The notes beneath the pieces were generated by a model. The model had not been told where the DNA came from, searched no databases, and saw only the letters and a list, made by a program, of their open reading frames with translations. Shown piece by piece: positions 18,012 to 27,525 of a stretch of 64,000 nucleotides of DNA (positions are counted from its first letter, which is position 1; the number at the start of each line of letters is the position of its first letter). Origin of the DNA: an uncultured Flavobacteriales bacterium (GTDB lineage Bacteria > Bacteroidota > Bacteroidia > Flavobacteriales_D > Crocinitomicaceae); contig CAJAII010000036.1 of NCBI GenBank assembly GCA_903939755.1, positions 62,001 to 126,000 on the forward strand, read 5' to 3'. Both the position numbers and the translations under genes were made by a program.

Positions 18012-19484
18012 TTAATAAGCTTTAGCAAAAACAACCCTACCTTTCGAAGGGGCACCAGTTACCATGCATTTTCCTTCTTCCTTAACAAAATCCAATGGAA
18101 TACATCGTATGGTCGCTTGGGTTTCGTTTTTTATTTTTTCTTCGGTTTCATTTGTGCCATCCCAATGTGCCATAAAGAAGCCGCCCGCATCAATTTTTTC
18201 TTTGAATTCTTCGTAGGTGTCTACGATGAAGGTGTTATTTGTCCGAAAATCTTTTGATCGCTGTAATAAGTTTTGTTGAATGGCAGTTAATACTTGCTGA
18301 ATCATACTTTCAATTCCATTAAAAGCCACAATTTCTTTTGTTTTCAAATCGCGCCTCGCTAATTCCACGTTGCCATTTTCTAAATCTCTTGGACCCATAG
18401 CCAGTCTAATTGGAACACCCTTCGACTCATATTCTGCAAACTTCCATCCTGGTCTTCTGTTGTCGTCATTGTCGTATTTGAAGGAAATACCCAGCGCTTT
18501 CAGTGATTTTCCTAGTGTGATAAATTTATCAGAAATAGCATTTAATTCGTCATCATTTCTATAAATCGGAATACCAACCACTTGAATAGGTGCTAGGGAA
18601 GGAGGGAGAACGAGTCCTTCATCATCCGAATGCGTCATTATTAAGGCGCCCATCAACCGTGTGGAAACACCCCAAGAAGTAGCCCAAACGTGATCTAGTT
18701 TTCCTTCTTTATCTGCAAATTTTACTTCAAAGGCTTTTGCAAAATTTTGACCTAAAAAATGGGAAGTTCCAGCTTGTAGTGCTTTTCCATCTTGCATTAA
18801 AGCCTCAATACAAAGTGTGTCTTCTGCTCCAGCAAATCGTTCACTTTCCGTTTTACGACCTAATAAAACGGGCATTGCCATATAGTTTTCTGCGAAATCC
18901 GCGTAAACGTGCAACATTTGATCCGCTTCATCCATCGCTTCTTGTTTGGTAGCATGCGCCGTATGCCCTTCTTGCCATAGGAATTCAGTGGTTCTTAGGA
19001 ACAAGCGTGTTCTCATTTCCCAGCGCACTACATTGGCCCATTGGTTAATTAAGATGGGTAAATCACGGTACGATTGAATCCAATTTTTATACGAATTCCA
19101 AATGATCGTTTCAGATGTTGGTCTAATAATTAGTTCTTCCTCTAATTTTGCACTTGGGTCAACAATAACCCCGCTGCCATCTGGAGCGTTCATTAATCGG
19201 TAGTGGGTTACAACGGCACATTCTTTGGCGAATCCTTCAACATGACTTGCTTCTTTGCTGAGGTAAGATTTAGGAATAAATAATGGGAAATAAGCATTTT
19301 GGTGGCCCGTCTCTTTGAATTTAACATCTAAAATATCCCGCATTTTCTCCCAAATGGCATAACCATAAGGTTTAATGATCATGCAACCTCTTACATCTGA
19401 ATGTTCTGCTAAGTCGGCTTTATTTACTAATTCGTTGTACCACTTGGAATAATCTTCCGAACGGCTCGTTAATTTTTGTGACAT
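18012..19484 (-). CDS. proS: Proline--tRNA ligase
   Basis: A 490-residue class II aminoacyl-tRNA synthetase of the shorter, archaeal/eukaryotic-like ProRS type without the bacterial editing insertion. Class II motif 2 ([26 protein letters not shown]) and motif 3 region ([10 protein letters not shown] and [15 protein letters not shown] of the anticodon-binding domain) are clear, and the C-terminus contains [17 protein letters not shown]. It charges tRNA-Pro in the cytoplasm. It is first in a proS-trmN6 unit, with a -7 box 19 nt upstream. Confidence 0.96.
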   Translation of the reverse strand: MSQKLTSRSEDYSKWYNELVNKADLAEHSDVRGCMIIKPYGYAIWEKMRDILDVKFKETGHQNAYFPLFIPKSYLSKEASHVEGFAKECAVVTHYRLMNAPDGSGVIVDPSAKLEEELIIRPTSETIIWNSYKNWIQSYRDLPILINQWANVVRWEMRTRLFLRTTEFLWQEGHTAHATKQEAMDEADQMLHVYADFAENYMAMPVLLGRKTESERFAGAEDTLCIEALMQDGKALQAGTSHFLGQNFAKAFEVKFADKEGKLDHVWATSWGVSTRLMGALIMTHSDDEGLVLPPSLAPIQVVGIPIYRNDDELNAISDKFITLGKSLKALGISFKYDNDDNRRPGWKFAEYESKGVPIRLAMGPRDLENGNVELARRDLKTKEIVAFNGIESMIQQVLTAIQQNLLQRSKDFRTNNTFIVDTYEEFKEKIDAGGFFMAHWDGTNETEEKIKNETQATIRCIPLDFVKEEGKCMVTGAPSKGRVVFAKAY

Positions 19485-19503
19485 CTTTGTAAAATAGGTA
19501 TGG

Positions 19504-19511
19504 CAAAGTTA
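19504..19511 (-). promoter_or_regulatory. -7 promoter element for proS
   Basis: TAACTTTG on the minus strand matches TAnnTTTG, 19 nt before the ATG at 19484. Confidence 0.5.
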
Positions 19512-19543
19512 TGTGAAACGCTTTTTCTTTAAGTAAGCGTTAC

Positions 19544-19909
19544 TTAAAATTTAAAATCTGTTTTGTTTGTCTTAAAGCCTTCAATAAACACCGTTTTAAC
19601 TGTATCTACCGGGCCAAACTTTAGCAGGTGAACATAGCAATCTACGGTTAAACCACCAGAAGATCCATTTTTGATATAATCTTTTAAATTGAATTCTGCC
19701 AAGCCATTGGCATCGGTATATTCGGTTAAATCAATTGCGGGTGGATTAACAGCGTTTACCCCATAAATACGAACTTTTGAATTAACCTTTGGTTGGCCAT
19801 TTAGGGAAACATAAACACGATATATCGTATCATCTTGTTTATTGCATCCTAATGTAATTGTTAGAATAACTAATAAGGATAAAATTAGAGCACTTTTCAT
19901 ACTAATCAT
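19544..19909 (-). CDS. Small putative lipoprotein
   Basis: 121 residues from the ATG at 19909, or 118 from the ATG at 19900. A hydrophobic signal ends in the lipobox TLGC, giving a lipoprotein of about 95 residues. The mature part (IYRVYVSLNGQPKVNSKVRIYGVN, TDANGLAEFNLKDYI, GGLTVDCYV) reads like a carboxypeptidase-regulatory or transthyretin-like beta-sandwich, as in many phylum lipoproteins. No specific family is recognised. It is monocistronic, divergent from the ZIP transporter gene. Confidence 0.7.
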   Translation of the reverse strand: MISMKSALILSLLVILTITLGCNKQDDTIYRVYVSLNGQPKVNSKVRIYGVNAVNPPAIDLTEYTDANGLAEFNLKDYIKNGSSGGLTVDCYVHLLKFGPVDTVKTVFIEGFKTNKTDFKF

Positions 19910-19923
19910 TGTTAATTCGATTC

Positions 19924-19931
19924 AAATATAC
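19924..19931 (-). promoter_or_regulatory. -7 promoter element for the lipoprotein gene at 19544
   Basis: TATATTTG on the minus strand matches TAnnTTTG, 14 nt before the ATG at 19909 and 23 nt before the one at 19900. Confidence 0.5.
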
Positions 19932-19941
19932 GGAATTGAAT

Positions 19942-19949
19942 TACTTTTG
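19942..19949 (+). promoter_or_regulatory. -7 promoter element for the ZIP transporter gene
   Basis: TACTTTTG matches TAnnTTTG, 39 nt before the ATG at 19989, facing away from the lipoprotein promoter. Confidence 0.45.
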
Positions 19950-19988
19950 AGAAATTAGCACTATTATTTTTTAACTAATAAATAAAGT

Positions 19989-20810
19989 ATGGATCATATT
20001 ATTCATTGGTTTTCAACGATACATCCTGTTCTCGCCGCGCTTTTAGCAACTACTTTTACCTGGTTAGTAACCGCTGCAGGAGCGGCAATGGTATTTGGGA
20101 TTAAGTCAATGCATCGCGGCATGTTAGACGGTATGCTTGGATTTACTGGTGGAATTATGGTTGCGGCAAGTTTTTGGAGTTTATTAGCCCCATCAATAGA
20201 AATGAGTCCAGGAGAGGGGTTTGTGAAAGTTTTTCCCGCGGCATTTGGTTTTGGTCTTGGCGCTATTTTTATTTTTGGTTTAGATAAATTACTCCCCCAT
20301 CTACACATCAATTTTAATGATAATGAAACCGAAGGTGTAAAAACACAATTACATAAAACTACCTTGTTAGTTTTAGCTATTACACTTCATAACATACCAG
20401 AAGGTTTGGCAATTGGTGTTTTGTTTGGTGCTGCTGCGAATGGCATGGAAGGAGCAACCTATGCAGGAGCGATTGCCCTAACAATTGGTATTGCGATTCA
20501 AAATTTCCCCGAAGGATTTGCTGTGGCTATGCCTTTGCGTAGGGCGGGGGCAAGTCGCCTTAAGAGTTTTTGGTACGGACAACTTTCTGCGATCGTTGAA
20601 CCAATTGCGGGAGTGATAGGTGCTGTCTCCGTTATTTACATGCAGTCTATTTTGCCCTATGCCTTGGCATTTGCTGCAGGCGCTATGATTTTTGTGGTTG
20701 TGGAGGAAGTTATTCCAGAAACGCAGCGTGATAAATATACGGATGTAGCCGTAATGGGATTTATTGGAGGCTTTTTAGTGATGATGATCCTGGATGTTGG
20801 TTTAGGATAA
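19989..20810 (+). CDS. ZIP family divalent metal transporter
   Basis: A 273-residue polytopic inner-membrane protein with about eight hydrophobic helices. The two ZIP metal-site helices are intact: HNIPEGLAIGVLFG and NFPEGFAVAMPLRRAG, with the H-N-x-P-E-G and N-x-P-E-G binding motifs, and a later EEVIPE. Length and motifs fit the ZupT/GufA-type subgroup, which imports Zn2+ and other divalent metals. The loop between the third and fourth helices contains the acidic/His-bearing HLHINFNDNETEG. No Fur-like palindrome like that at 63049 was seen upstream. Confidence 0.9.
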   Translation: MDHIIHWFSTIHPVLAALLATTFTWLVTAAGAAMVFGIKSMHRGMLDGMLGFTGGIMVAASFWSLLAPSIEMSPGEGFVKVFPAAFGFGLGAIFIFGLDKLLPHLHINFNDNETEGVKTQLHKTTLLVLAITLHNIPEGLAIGVLFGAAANGMEGATYAGAIALTIGIAIQNFPEGFAVAMPLRRAGASRLKSFWYGQLSAIVEPIAGVIGAVSVIYMQSILPYALAFAAGAMIFVVVEEVIPETQRDKYTDVAVMGFIGGFLVMMILDVGLG

Positions 20811-20908
20811 AAAACCAATTACATATTTCTCATATCCATTACTAGTTGAGTAGCTAATTCCTCCCAACTAATTGCTTTCGAATCCCTAATTAATTTTAAC
20901 TTTATTAT

Positions 20909-22186
20909 ATGAAAGAAATTAAATGCCCCAAATGCAAGGAAGTTTTTAAAGTGGATGAAGCTGGTTTTGCAGATATTCTTAAACAAGTTAGAGACGACAA
21001 GTTTGAAGAAGAATTACAAAGTAGGTTAGGTCTTGCCGAAAAAGAAAAGGAAAATGCCATAAAGTTAGCCGAGGCAAATCTTAGAAATTCCTTACAAGAG
21101 AACCTTGCGAAAAAGGATAAGGAAATTATCGAGTTACAAGCTAAAAATGAACGCGAACAAGCGGAACAGTTGGCGAAAAAAGCAGCTGAAATAGCTGATA
21201 TGAAAGCAAAACTTGAAAATGCGGAACTAGTAATGAAGCTTTCTGTTGCGGAAGCCATCCAAAAAGTGGAAAAAGAAAGGGATGATTTTGCCAATAGTGT
21301 ACAACTTAAAGAAGCAGAAAATCAATTAAAACAACTGGCATTAAGTGAAAAGTTTGCGGCAGAATTAAAGACCAAAGATGACATCATAAAGATGAAAGAA
21401 GAAGAACTTGATTATCGTAAGGATATGAAGCTCAAACTTTCAACTAAAATGGTAGGTGAATCATTGGAACAACATTGTGAAAATGAATTCAATAAAATTC
21501 GTGCTACAGGATTCCAGAACGCACATTTTGAAAAGGACAACAATATTAAACCAGGAAGCAAGGGGGATTATATTTACAGAGAAAACGACGAGCATGGAAA
21601 CGAAATCATTTCAATCATGTTTGAAATGAAAAATGAAGCGGATGGCACGGCAACCAAAAAGAAAAATGAAGAATTTTTCAAAGATTTAGATAAAAATAGA
21701 GCGGCAAAGCATTGTGAATACGCTATTCTTGTGTCACTCCTAGAAGCTGATAACGAGTTATATAACGGAGGGATTGTAGATGTTTCATACAGACACGAAA
21801 AAATGTATGTGATTAGACCTCAATTTTTTATTCCAATTATTACATTGCTTCGAAATGCGGCAAAGAATTCTATGGTATATAAATCAGAACTAGCTTTAGT
21901 AAAAAGTCAAAATGTTGACATTACTAATTTTGAGAATACCATGAACGATTTTAAGGTGGGTTTTGCAAAAAAATATGACCTTGCTAGTAGACAATTTACC
22001 ACAGCTATTAATGGGATTGACAAGTCGATTGACTCGCTCCAAAAAACAAAAGAAGCCCTATTAGCATCCGTTAACAATCTTCGTCTTGCCAACGATAAAA
22101 CCGAGGAGTTAACAATTAAAAAATTGACAAAAGGAAACCCAACAATGAAAGCGAAGTTTGACGAGTTAAATAATAAAAAGGAGTAG
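20909..22186 (+). CDS. DUF2130 domain protein, coiled-coil with nuclease-like C-terminal part
   Basis: A 425-residue cytoplasmic protein. It begins with CPKCKEVF and [17 protein letters not shown], the usual DUF2130 opening. Residues about 40-185 are a long charged coiled coil ([14 protein letters not shown] to [13 protein letters not shown]). The C-terminal half contains [10 protein letters not shown] and [21 protein letters not shown], an Asp followed by a beta-strand Glu-x-Lys pattern that resembles a PD-(D/E)XK nuclease core. That last point is inference. Family function is unknown. The gene sits between a transporter and a SIMPL protein, with no defence genes nearby. Confidence 0.85.
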   Translation: MKEIKCPKCKEVFKVDEAGFADILKQVRDDKFEEELQSRLGLAEKEKENAIKLAEANLRNSLQENLAKKDKEIIELQAKNEREQAEQLAKKAAEIADMKAKLENAELVMKLSVAEAIQKVEKERDDFANSVQLKEAENQLKQLALSEKFAAELKTKDDIIKMKEEELDYRKDMKLKLSTKMVGESLEQHCENEFNKIRATGFQNAHFEKDNNIKPGSKGDYIYRENDEHGNEIISIMFEMKNEADGTATKKKNEEFFKDLDKNRAAKHCEYAILVSLLEADNELYNGGIVDVSYRHEKMYVIRPQFFIPIITLLRNAAKNSMVYKSELALVKSQNVDITNFENTMNDFKVGFAKKYDLASRQFTTAINGIDKSIDSLQKTKEALLASVNNLRLANDKTEELTIKKLTKGNPTMKAKFDELNNKKE

Positions 22187-22240
22187 AAAAGCACATCTAT
22201 TTTTACCCAACCCAACTTAAACATAAAAAACAGCTAAAAT

Positions 22241-22972
22241 ATGAATAATCTAAAACTACTTTTAACAGGCACGTTACTATTAACAACAATGCTGACCTTT
22301 GGACAAACTACCACCACAATCACAAATGAAGATCCGTATATTGAAGTGACTGGTACAGCAGAAAAAGAAGTTATTCCAGATGAAATTTACATCGGAATAA
22401 TTATTCGAGAAAAGTATCTAAACAAAGTGAAAGTTACCATTGGAGAACAAGAAGAAAAACTTAAAAATACAATTCAGTTGCTTGGAATTGATATGGCTAA
22501 CTTGACGCTTACTGACGCAAACGCTGATTATGTAAAAATTCATTGGAAGAATAAAGACGTGCTGACCAAAAAAGATTATACATTAAAAGTGTCAAATGCC
22601 ACAACCGTTGGACTGGTATTTCAGGAACTCGATAAATTAGAAATTACCGATGCTTTTATTTCAAGCGTAAACCACTCAAAAATGGATAGCTTAAGAAAAG
22701 AAATAAAAATAGCAGCTATTAAAGCTGCGAAAAACAAGGCTGATTATTTATTGACGGCAATTGGAGAACTGACCGGTAAACCTTTGATAATAAAAGAGAC
22801 AGTAGAAAATAATATATCATCAAATGTGAATGTAAATTTTCGTGGATCACGTTCAAACGAAACCTACTATTATATTGATGGGATAAAAGTTAAAGACAGT
22901 GACGAAAATGAAATTCAATTTCAAAAAATAAAAATTCAGTCAAGTATTTATGTAAAGTTCTCTATTAAGTAA
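22241..22972 (+). CDS. SIMPL (DUF541) domain secreted protein
   Basis: A 243-residue protein with a signal peptide (about 1-21, ending LTFGQ) and the SIMPL domain opening DPYIEVTGTAEKEVIPDEIYIGI. A later KAAKNKADYLLTAIGELTGKPLIIKE is the usual helix and strand of this family. SIMPL proteins are periplasmic, often oligomeric, with poorly defined roles in envelope stress. It starts 54 nt after the DUF2130 gene on the same strand and may share its transcript. Confidence 0.85.
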   Translation: MNNLKLLLTGTLLLTTMLTFGQTTTTITNEDPYIEVTGTAEKEVIPDEIYIGIIIREKYLNKVKVTIGEQEEKLKNTIQLLGIDMANLTLTDANADYVKIHWKNKDVLTKKDYTLKVSNATTVGLVFQELDKLEITDAFISSVNHSKMDSLRKEIKIAAIKAAKNKADYLLTAIGELTGKPLIIKETVENNISSNVNVNFRGSRSNETYYYIDGIKVKDSDENEIQFQKIKIQSSIYVKFSIK

Positions 22973-22997
22973 AAAGGCACCTAACGTGATTTTAGAA

Positions 22998-23558
22998 TTA
23001 GTTCCCTAGCAGGCCGCTTTTGAGCGTTGCATCGGCAGGGATTTTTCCTAGCCAAATGGAGAACAATGCTTTTTTAAATTCTAAGCCAGCAATTACTTTT
23101 AATTGTGTCCCATTCTTTTCAATAGCTACTCCTTTTCCTGGTGTGTATTTCAAATTAATTTGATCTCCTTTTTTAAAGGCATTGGTAAAAGCTCCTGTGA
23201 ATTTATTAATTTCTTCTTTTGTCGCTTTACCATGGCTTGCATTTTTGAATCCTTCGATAACTGACTCGGTGAATTTTTCGCGTGTAACACTATTGGAAAC
23301 AAGTTTGATCGAAATGGCCATTGGCTCATCTCCATTGATTATTTTTCCGGCATCTTTTGTTTTTGCTTTGATGTAGAGTCCTGCGACGTATAAATCAATG
23401 TAATATTTTTCTCTAAGGCCACCACCATTCAGGGTTAATTTTTCTCCCCCAAGATACATGTCAGATAAGAAGCTTACCCCAGCGAAAACTTTTTGTGCTT
23501 GAGCATTTGGTGATGCAAAAAGGAGTGCAATAAACGGCAATATGAATAAAATACGCAT
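22998..23558 (-). CDS. Secreted chalcone-isomerase-like protein
   Basis: A 186-residue protein with an N-terminal signal peptide (ending ASPNAQA) and the chalcone isomerase-like fold signature: LNGGGLREKYYIDLYVAGLYIKAKT, AISIKLVSN and GLEFKKALFSIWLGKIPADATLKSGLLG. These bacterial members normally do not act on flavonoids; a fatty-acid-binding or envelope role is usually assumed. It is monocistronic, convergent with the SIMPL gene. Confidence 0.85.
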   Translation of the reverse strand: MRILFILPFIALLFASPNAQAQKVFAGVSFLSDMYLGGEKLTLNGGGLREKYYIDLYVAGLYIKAKTKDAGKIINGDEPMAISIKLVSNSVTREKFTESVIEGFKNASHGKATKEEINKFTGAFTNAFKKGDQINLKYTPGKGVAIEKNGTQLKVIAGLEFKKALFSIWLGKIPADATLKSGLLGN

Positions 23559-23619
23559 AGTTAAATTAGTTAATTGTTAATAATTAAAGATAAATATAAT
23601 GAATTATTACTAATCGCAA

Positions 23620-25029
23620 TTACTTGCAAATCGTTTCTTCTGTTGCTTTAAGGATTTCCCTTACCTCTGCTAATGTGGGTGCTTCAGCGTAGGTTCGAAG
23701 CACTGGCTCGGTTCCGGAAGGTCTAATCATCACCCATCTTTCGTCGTCGAAGAAGTACTTGAATCCATCTGTGGTTTTTAAATCGCGCACCGAGTATTTT
23801 CCGAAAGATTTATAATTATTCGATTTACAATTAGCTATGATCTTTTGTTTAAGTTCTTCTGTTATATGCAAATCACTTCGTTCGAATTTAAAGGCGCCTA
23901 CAATTGCATAAACTTCATTAATTAATTCGTCTAAGGTTTTGCCAGAAAGGGCCATGAATTCCCAAATGATTAAGCCCATCCAGATGCCATCACGTTCTGG
24001 AATATGACCTTTGACAGCGATCCCGCCAGATTCTTCTCCGCCTAGTAGCACGTCTTCTCGAATCATTATAGATGCAATTTCCTTGAAGCCTATTTTGGTT
24101 ATTTCTACCTCAAGTCCATAATGTTCGCAAAGTTTTTCTACACGAGGCGTAACACTAAAAGCGATAGCTACTTTACCCGTTAATTTTTTATAATTAACCA
24201 AGTAATGAATTAACAATAAGATGATATGGTGCGAATCAATAAATTCACCGCTTCCATTATATAATCCAATGCGATCAGCATCACCATCTGTAGCTAAAGC
24301 GCAATGAATTCCTGGGTTTAGCGCAATATATTCTTCTAGTCCTTTTAAGTTTTTCGCGATAGGTTCGGGCGCTTGTCCCATGAAGGTTGGGTTGTATTCG
24401 CAATGCAGGAGCTTAACATTTGGTAAAATCCTTGGCATTACACGCTGCCCAGCGCCATACATTGCATCATATACTAAGTTTAGACCAGAACGATTGATGG
24501 CATCCAAATCAAAATTCTTCTTTACATGTTCGACATAGCGCGTCTCGATATCGACGATTTCTAGTTGGCCTGAATGTATAGCATTCTCAATTGAAACTTT
24601 GCTATAATCATGGCTGCATGATTCAGGAATAATATCTTCTACTTCTTGCACATTTTCGGGTGATAGTGGTCCTCCAAAAAAGGCTTTCAATTTAAATCCG
24701 TTATAGCTCGGGGGGTTATGACTTGCGGTAATAATCACACCGATTTCACATTCAAGTTGAAAAGCGGCTAATGAAATCATTGGAGTAGAAACAAAACCTC
24801 GTGCCATTTTCACAGGAATACCTTGTGTTAAAAACACTTTTGCTACCGTTTCAGTAAACAATTCACCTGCAAAACGACAATCGTGACCAATCACCACTTT
24901 TGGGGAGGAATAATTCTTTAATAACCATAAACCCGTAGCTTCAGCGACACGAGCCACATTTTCTACTGTAAATTGATCCGCGATTATTGCACGCCATCCA
25001 TCTGTTCCGAATTTGATTTTCTCTGCCAA
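23620..25029 (-). CDS. Phosphoglucomutase/phosphomannomutase family protein
   Basis: A 469-residue alpha-D-phosphohexomutase. It has FGTDGWRAIIADQF at the N-terminus, the active-site phosphoserine loop TASHNPP (Ser103), the metal loop TDGDADRIGLY, the sugar-recognition GGEESGGI and the phosphate-binding RPSGTEPVLRTYAEA. It interconverts hexose 1- and 6-phosphates; glucose, mannose or glucosamine specificity cannot be decided by eye. It follows rocD by 5 nt on the same strand, so the two are probably cotranscribed, an odd metabolic pairing. Confidence 0.92.
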   Translation of the reverse strand: MAEKIKFGTDGWRAIIADQFTVENVARVAEATGLWLLKNYSSPKVVIGHDCRFAGELFTETVAKVFLTQGIPVKMARGFVSTPMISLAAFQLECEIGVIITASHNPPSYNGFKLKAFFGGPLSPENVQEVEDIIPESCSHDYSKVSIENAIHSGQLEIVDIETRYVEHVKKNFDLDAINRSGLNLVYDAMYGAGQRVMPRILPNVKLLHCEYNPTFMGQAPEPIAKNLKGLEEYIALNPGIHCALATDGDADRIGLYNGSGEFIDSHHIILLLIHYLVNYKKLTGKVAIAFSVTPRVEKLCEHYGLEVEITKIGFKEIASIMIREDVLLGGEESGGIAVKGHIPERDGIWMGLIIWEFMALSGKTLDELINEVYAIVGAFKFERSDLHITEELKQKIIANCKSNNYKSFGKYSVRDLKTTDGFKYFFDDERWVMIRPSGTEPVLRTYAEAPTLAEVREILKATEETICK

Positions 25030-25034
25030 AATAG

Positions 25035-26318
25035 TTATTTTTTTGTGAAGTTAAGAACCGTTTTTTCAATAATTGCAATGCATTCCATCAATTGTGCTTC
25101 TGTTATGGTAAGGGGTGGAGCAAAGCGTATAATATTCCCGTGTGTTGGTTTTGCTAATAAACCATTATGCATTAATGCGACACAAATATCCCATGCAGTC
25201 GAGCTTTCGGTTGAGTCATTTACTACAATTGCATTGAGTAAGCCTTTTCCTCTGACGAGTACCAACAAATCGTTTTTATCAATAATTCGCTGTATTTCCC
25301 GTCGGAATAATTCGCCTAATACGCGTGCATTTTGAATTAGCTGTTCCTCTTTTACCACCTCTAATGCAGCAATTGCGACCTTGGCTGCAATTGGGTTTCC
25401 CCCAAATGTGGAACCATGTTGACCTGGTTGTATCACCATCATGATTTCATCATCTGCTAACACAGCAGAAACGGGATAGACGCCACCAGAAAGCGCTTTT
25501 CCTAAAATTAAGAGGTCAGGTTTTACATAGCTTGCTTGTCTTTCACATTGACTTTCACAGGTACAATTCCCACATACAGCCAAAAGACTTCCTGTTCGAG
25601 CGATGCCTGTTTGAATTTCATCCGCAATAAATAATACACCATTTTCTTTACATAATTGATGTGCTTTGGAGATGTAATCAGTTGCCGGAGTATAAACACC
25701 CGCCTCACCTTGGATTGGTTCAACCAGAAATCCAGCAATATTTGGTAATGATAGCACCTGTTCGAGTGCTTCAAGATCGTCATAAGGTATGGAAATAAAA
25801 CCGGGCGCATATGGCCCGAAATTTTTATTCGAGTCTGGGTCACTAGAAAATGAAATGATGGTAGTGGTGCGGCCATGAAAATTACCGTCACAAACCACTA
25901 TTATCGCTTTATTTTCCTCAATGTTATTTTTCTCGTAGGCCCATTTTCTACAAATTTTGATAGCTGTTTCTACCGCTTCCGCACCAGTATTCATGGGTAG
26001 CATTTTGTCAAAGCCGAATAATTGGTGCATGTATTCTTCGTACGGTCCAAGGGAATCATTATAAAAAGCTCGGGATGTTAACGTCAATTCTTGCGCTTGT
26101 GAAATTAATGCTTCCACAATCTTTGGGTGACAATGACCTTGATTAACCGCTGAGTAAGCAGATAGAAAATCGAAGTATTTTTTCCCTTCCACATCCCAAA
26201 CAAAGACACCTTCTCCTTTTGCCAGTACGACAGGAAGTGGATGATAATTATGAGCGCCATATTTATCTTCTAATTCAATATAATTTTCGACAGTTTTCGA
26301 CTTTAGCATTTCATTCAT
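25035..26318 (-). CDS. rocD: Ornithine--oxo-acid transaminase with a Cys-rich insertion
   Basis: A 427-residue class III aminotransferase. It has the N-terminal [43 protein letters not shown], the PLP-contacting Asp233 (IADEIQTG) and the Schiff-base Lys274 (ILGKALSGG). These match RocD, which converts ornithine and 2-oxoglutarate to glutamate semialdehyde and glutamate. Between [10 protein letters not shown] and KPDLLILGK it carries [10 protein letters not shown] (Cys249, 252, 254, 258), absent from the well-known bacterial and animal enzymes and suggestive of a metal site. The -7 box is 4 nt from the ATG. Confidence 0.9.
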   Translation of the reverse strand: MNEMLKSKTVENYIELEDKYGAHNYHPLPVVLAKGEGVFVWDVEGKKYFDFLSAYSAVNQGHCHPKIVEALISQAQELTLTSRAFYNDSLGPYEEYMHQLFGFDKMLPMNTGAEAVETAIKICRKWAYEKNNIEENKAIIVVCDGNFHGRTTTIISFSSDPDSNKNFGPYAPGFISIPYDDLEALEQVLSLPNIAGFLVEPIQGEAGVYTPATDYISKAHQLCKENGVLFIADEIQTGIARTGSLLAVCGNCTCESQCERQASYVKPDLLILGKALSGGVYPVSAVLADDEIMMVIQPGQHGSTFGGNPIAAKVAIAALEVVKEEQLIQNARVLGELFRREIQRIIDKNDLLVLVRGKGLLNAIVVNDSTESSTAWDICVALMHNGLLAKPTHGNIIRFAPPLTITEAQLMECIAIIEKTVLNFTKK

Positions 26319-26322
26319 GGGA

Positions 26323-26330
26323 CAAAGATA
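26323..26330 (-). promoter_or_regulatory. -7 promoter element 4 nt from the rocD ATG
   Basis: TATCTTTG on the minus strand, exact TAnnTTTG, separated from the ATG by TCCC. Confidence 0.6.
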
Positions 26331-26382
26331 AAGAATTAAGTACTTTTTATTATTGTGGTCTCATTTTATTCTAATTAAAATA

Positions 26383-26390
26383 TATTTTTG
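26383..26390 (+). promoter_or_regulatory. -7 promoter element 6 nt from the DUF2490 ATG
   Basis: TATTTTTG matches TAnnTTTG; TTTTCG separates it from the ATG at 26397. An in-frame TTG at 26388 lies inside the box and is not a credible start. Confidence 0.55.
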
Positions 26391-26396
26391 TTTTCG

Positions 26397-27197
26397 ATGA
26401 AAAATATGGAAATTAGAAATAGCTTGCTTTTTGTTTTATTTATTCAGTGCATTTCCTTTTTGGGAGTGTCCCAAAAAATAATTTCAAATCAAAATAATGC
26501 CTGGGTTTTGTATACTGGAAATCATAAGATCAGCAAGAAATTGGGCGTCCATACGGAGTACCAATGGCGTAGAGCTGATTTCTTCAACGATTGGCAACAA
26601 TCTTTAGTTAGGGTTGGTTTAGATTATTATCATAATCCAACTATCACTTTCACAGCTGGCTATGCTTCTATTATTTCTTATCAATACGGTGAACAGCCTA
26701 TCAGTCATCAAACACATGAAAATCGTATTTGGGAACAGGTTAATTTGAAATCCAAGTATGGCCGTTTTGATTTGCAACATCGCTACCGGATGGAACAACG
26801 ATTAATTGATAATTGGAGTAATTCTACTGGATCTTTTATTCAGGGAAAAGATAATTATCGAAATCGTGTAAGGTATCGCATGATGGTGAATGTCCCTTTG
26901 AGTCGAAAGGAAATGGCAAATAACACCCTGTTTTTAAATGTCAATGATGAGGTTTTCTTAGGTTTTGGAAAGGGTATCGCAAAAAATGTATTAGATCAAA
27001 ATCGATTTATTGCAGCCTTAGGTTGGCGATTTAGTCCAAATTTTAATATCCAATTGGGTTATTTAAATCAGATGGTACTAAAATCAGATGGCATTAAAGT
27101 GGAGCGCAATCATACGCTTTGGCTTTCTACTACTTACAACATAGATTTTACAAAACTTAAGATAAGATGTCATTCATGGCCAACAAAAAAGCCCTAA
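26397..27197 (+). CDS. DUF2490 outer-membrane beta-barrel-like protein
   Basis: About 266 residues from the ATG at 26397 (an ATG at 26406 is also possible). After a signal peptide ending FLGVSQ come the DUF2490 features: NNAWVLYTGNHKISKKLGVHTEYQWRR, RVGLDYY, NRIWEQV, RYRMEQR and a final barrel strand TLWLSTTYNI. The family is predicted to be a small outer-membrane barrel of unknown function. The last 74 nt of the gene and its terminator are duplicated exactly at 28968-29061, so the extreme C-terminus (FTKLKIRCHSWPTKKP) lies in a recombination boundary and could differ from the ancestral one. Confidence 0.82.
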   Translation: MKNMEIRNSLLFVLFIQCISFLGVSQKIISNQNNAWVLYTGNHKISKKLGVHTEYQWRRADFFNDWQQSLVRVGLDYYHNPTITFTAGYASIISYQYGEQPISHQTHENRIWEQVNLKSKYGRFDLQHRYRMEQRLIDNWSNSTGSFIQGKDNYRNRVRYRMMVNVPLSRKEMANNTLFLNVNDEVFLGFGKGIAKNVLDQNRFIAALGWRFSPNFNIQLGYLNQMVLKSDGIKVERNHTLWLSTTYNIDFTKLKIRCHSWPTKKP

Positions 27198-27217
27198 AGA
27201 TTTCTTTAGGGCTTTTT
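27124..27217 (+). repeat. 94-bp direct repeat, left copy
   Basis: Identical over 94 nt to 28968-29061, same orientation, offset 1,844 nt. It comprises the 3' end of the DUF2490 gene plus the bidirectional terminator. Confidence 0.95.
27185..27217. terminator. Bidirectional intrinsic terminator, left copy
   Basis: GCCCTAAAGA (27191-27200) and TCTTTAGGGC (27203-27212) form a strong stem with six A before and five T after, so it can stop transcription from either side. Confidence 0.85.
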
Positions 27218-27245
27218 ATAAGCTTTTAAACATGTTTTTGTATAG

Positions 27246-27508
27246 TATTTGCAATTGTACCTGTATGATAATTTGATGGCGATGATCAATGCAGCGGAAG
27301 GGTTAGAGAAAGCGCAACAATGTTGTTGATGCATCAGATGGAGTTGCTTTACCACATTTGGCGGGCCGTAGACCAGGAGACAGACAGTTTTGAATGGTTG
27401 GCAAAACACGCAACCCCAGACTTAATCATCTTCGCCAAAAGCATGTAATTTGTGAAAGACCGAATCGAAGAAAACCACAACGACATTCACTTCTTCGGGA
27501 AAGATTAG
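27246..27508 (+). pseudogene. Degraded coding remnant at the left end of the insertion
   Basis: Coding-like sequence broken into pieces. One frame reads YLQLYLYDNLMAMINAAEG and stops at a TGA (27327-27329). Another frame, from about 27326, reads MELLYHIWRAVDQETDSFEW and stops in frame at a TAA (27446-27448), continuing FVKDRIEENHNDIHFFGKD to a TAG at 27506. The composition looks like a real protein that has suffered one frameshift and one nonsense change. The family is not recognised. Its 5' end could be the fragment at 28873. Confidence 0.35.
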
Positions 27509-27525
27509 GGGGGAGGGGGTTAGTG

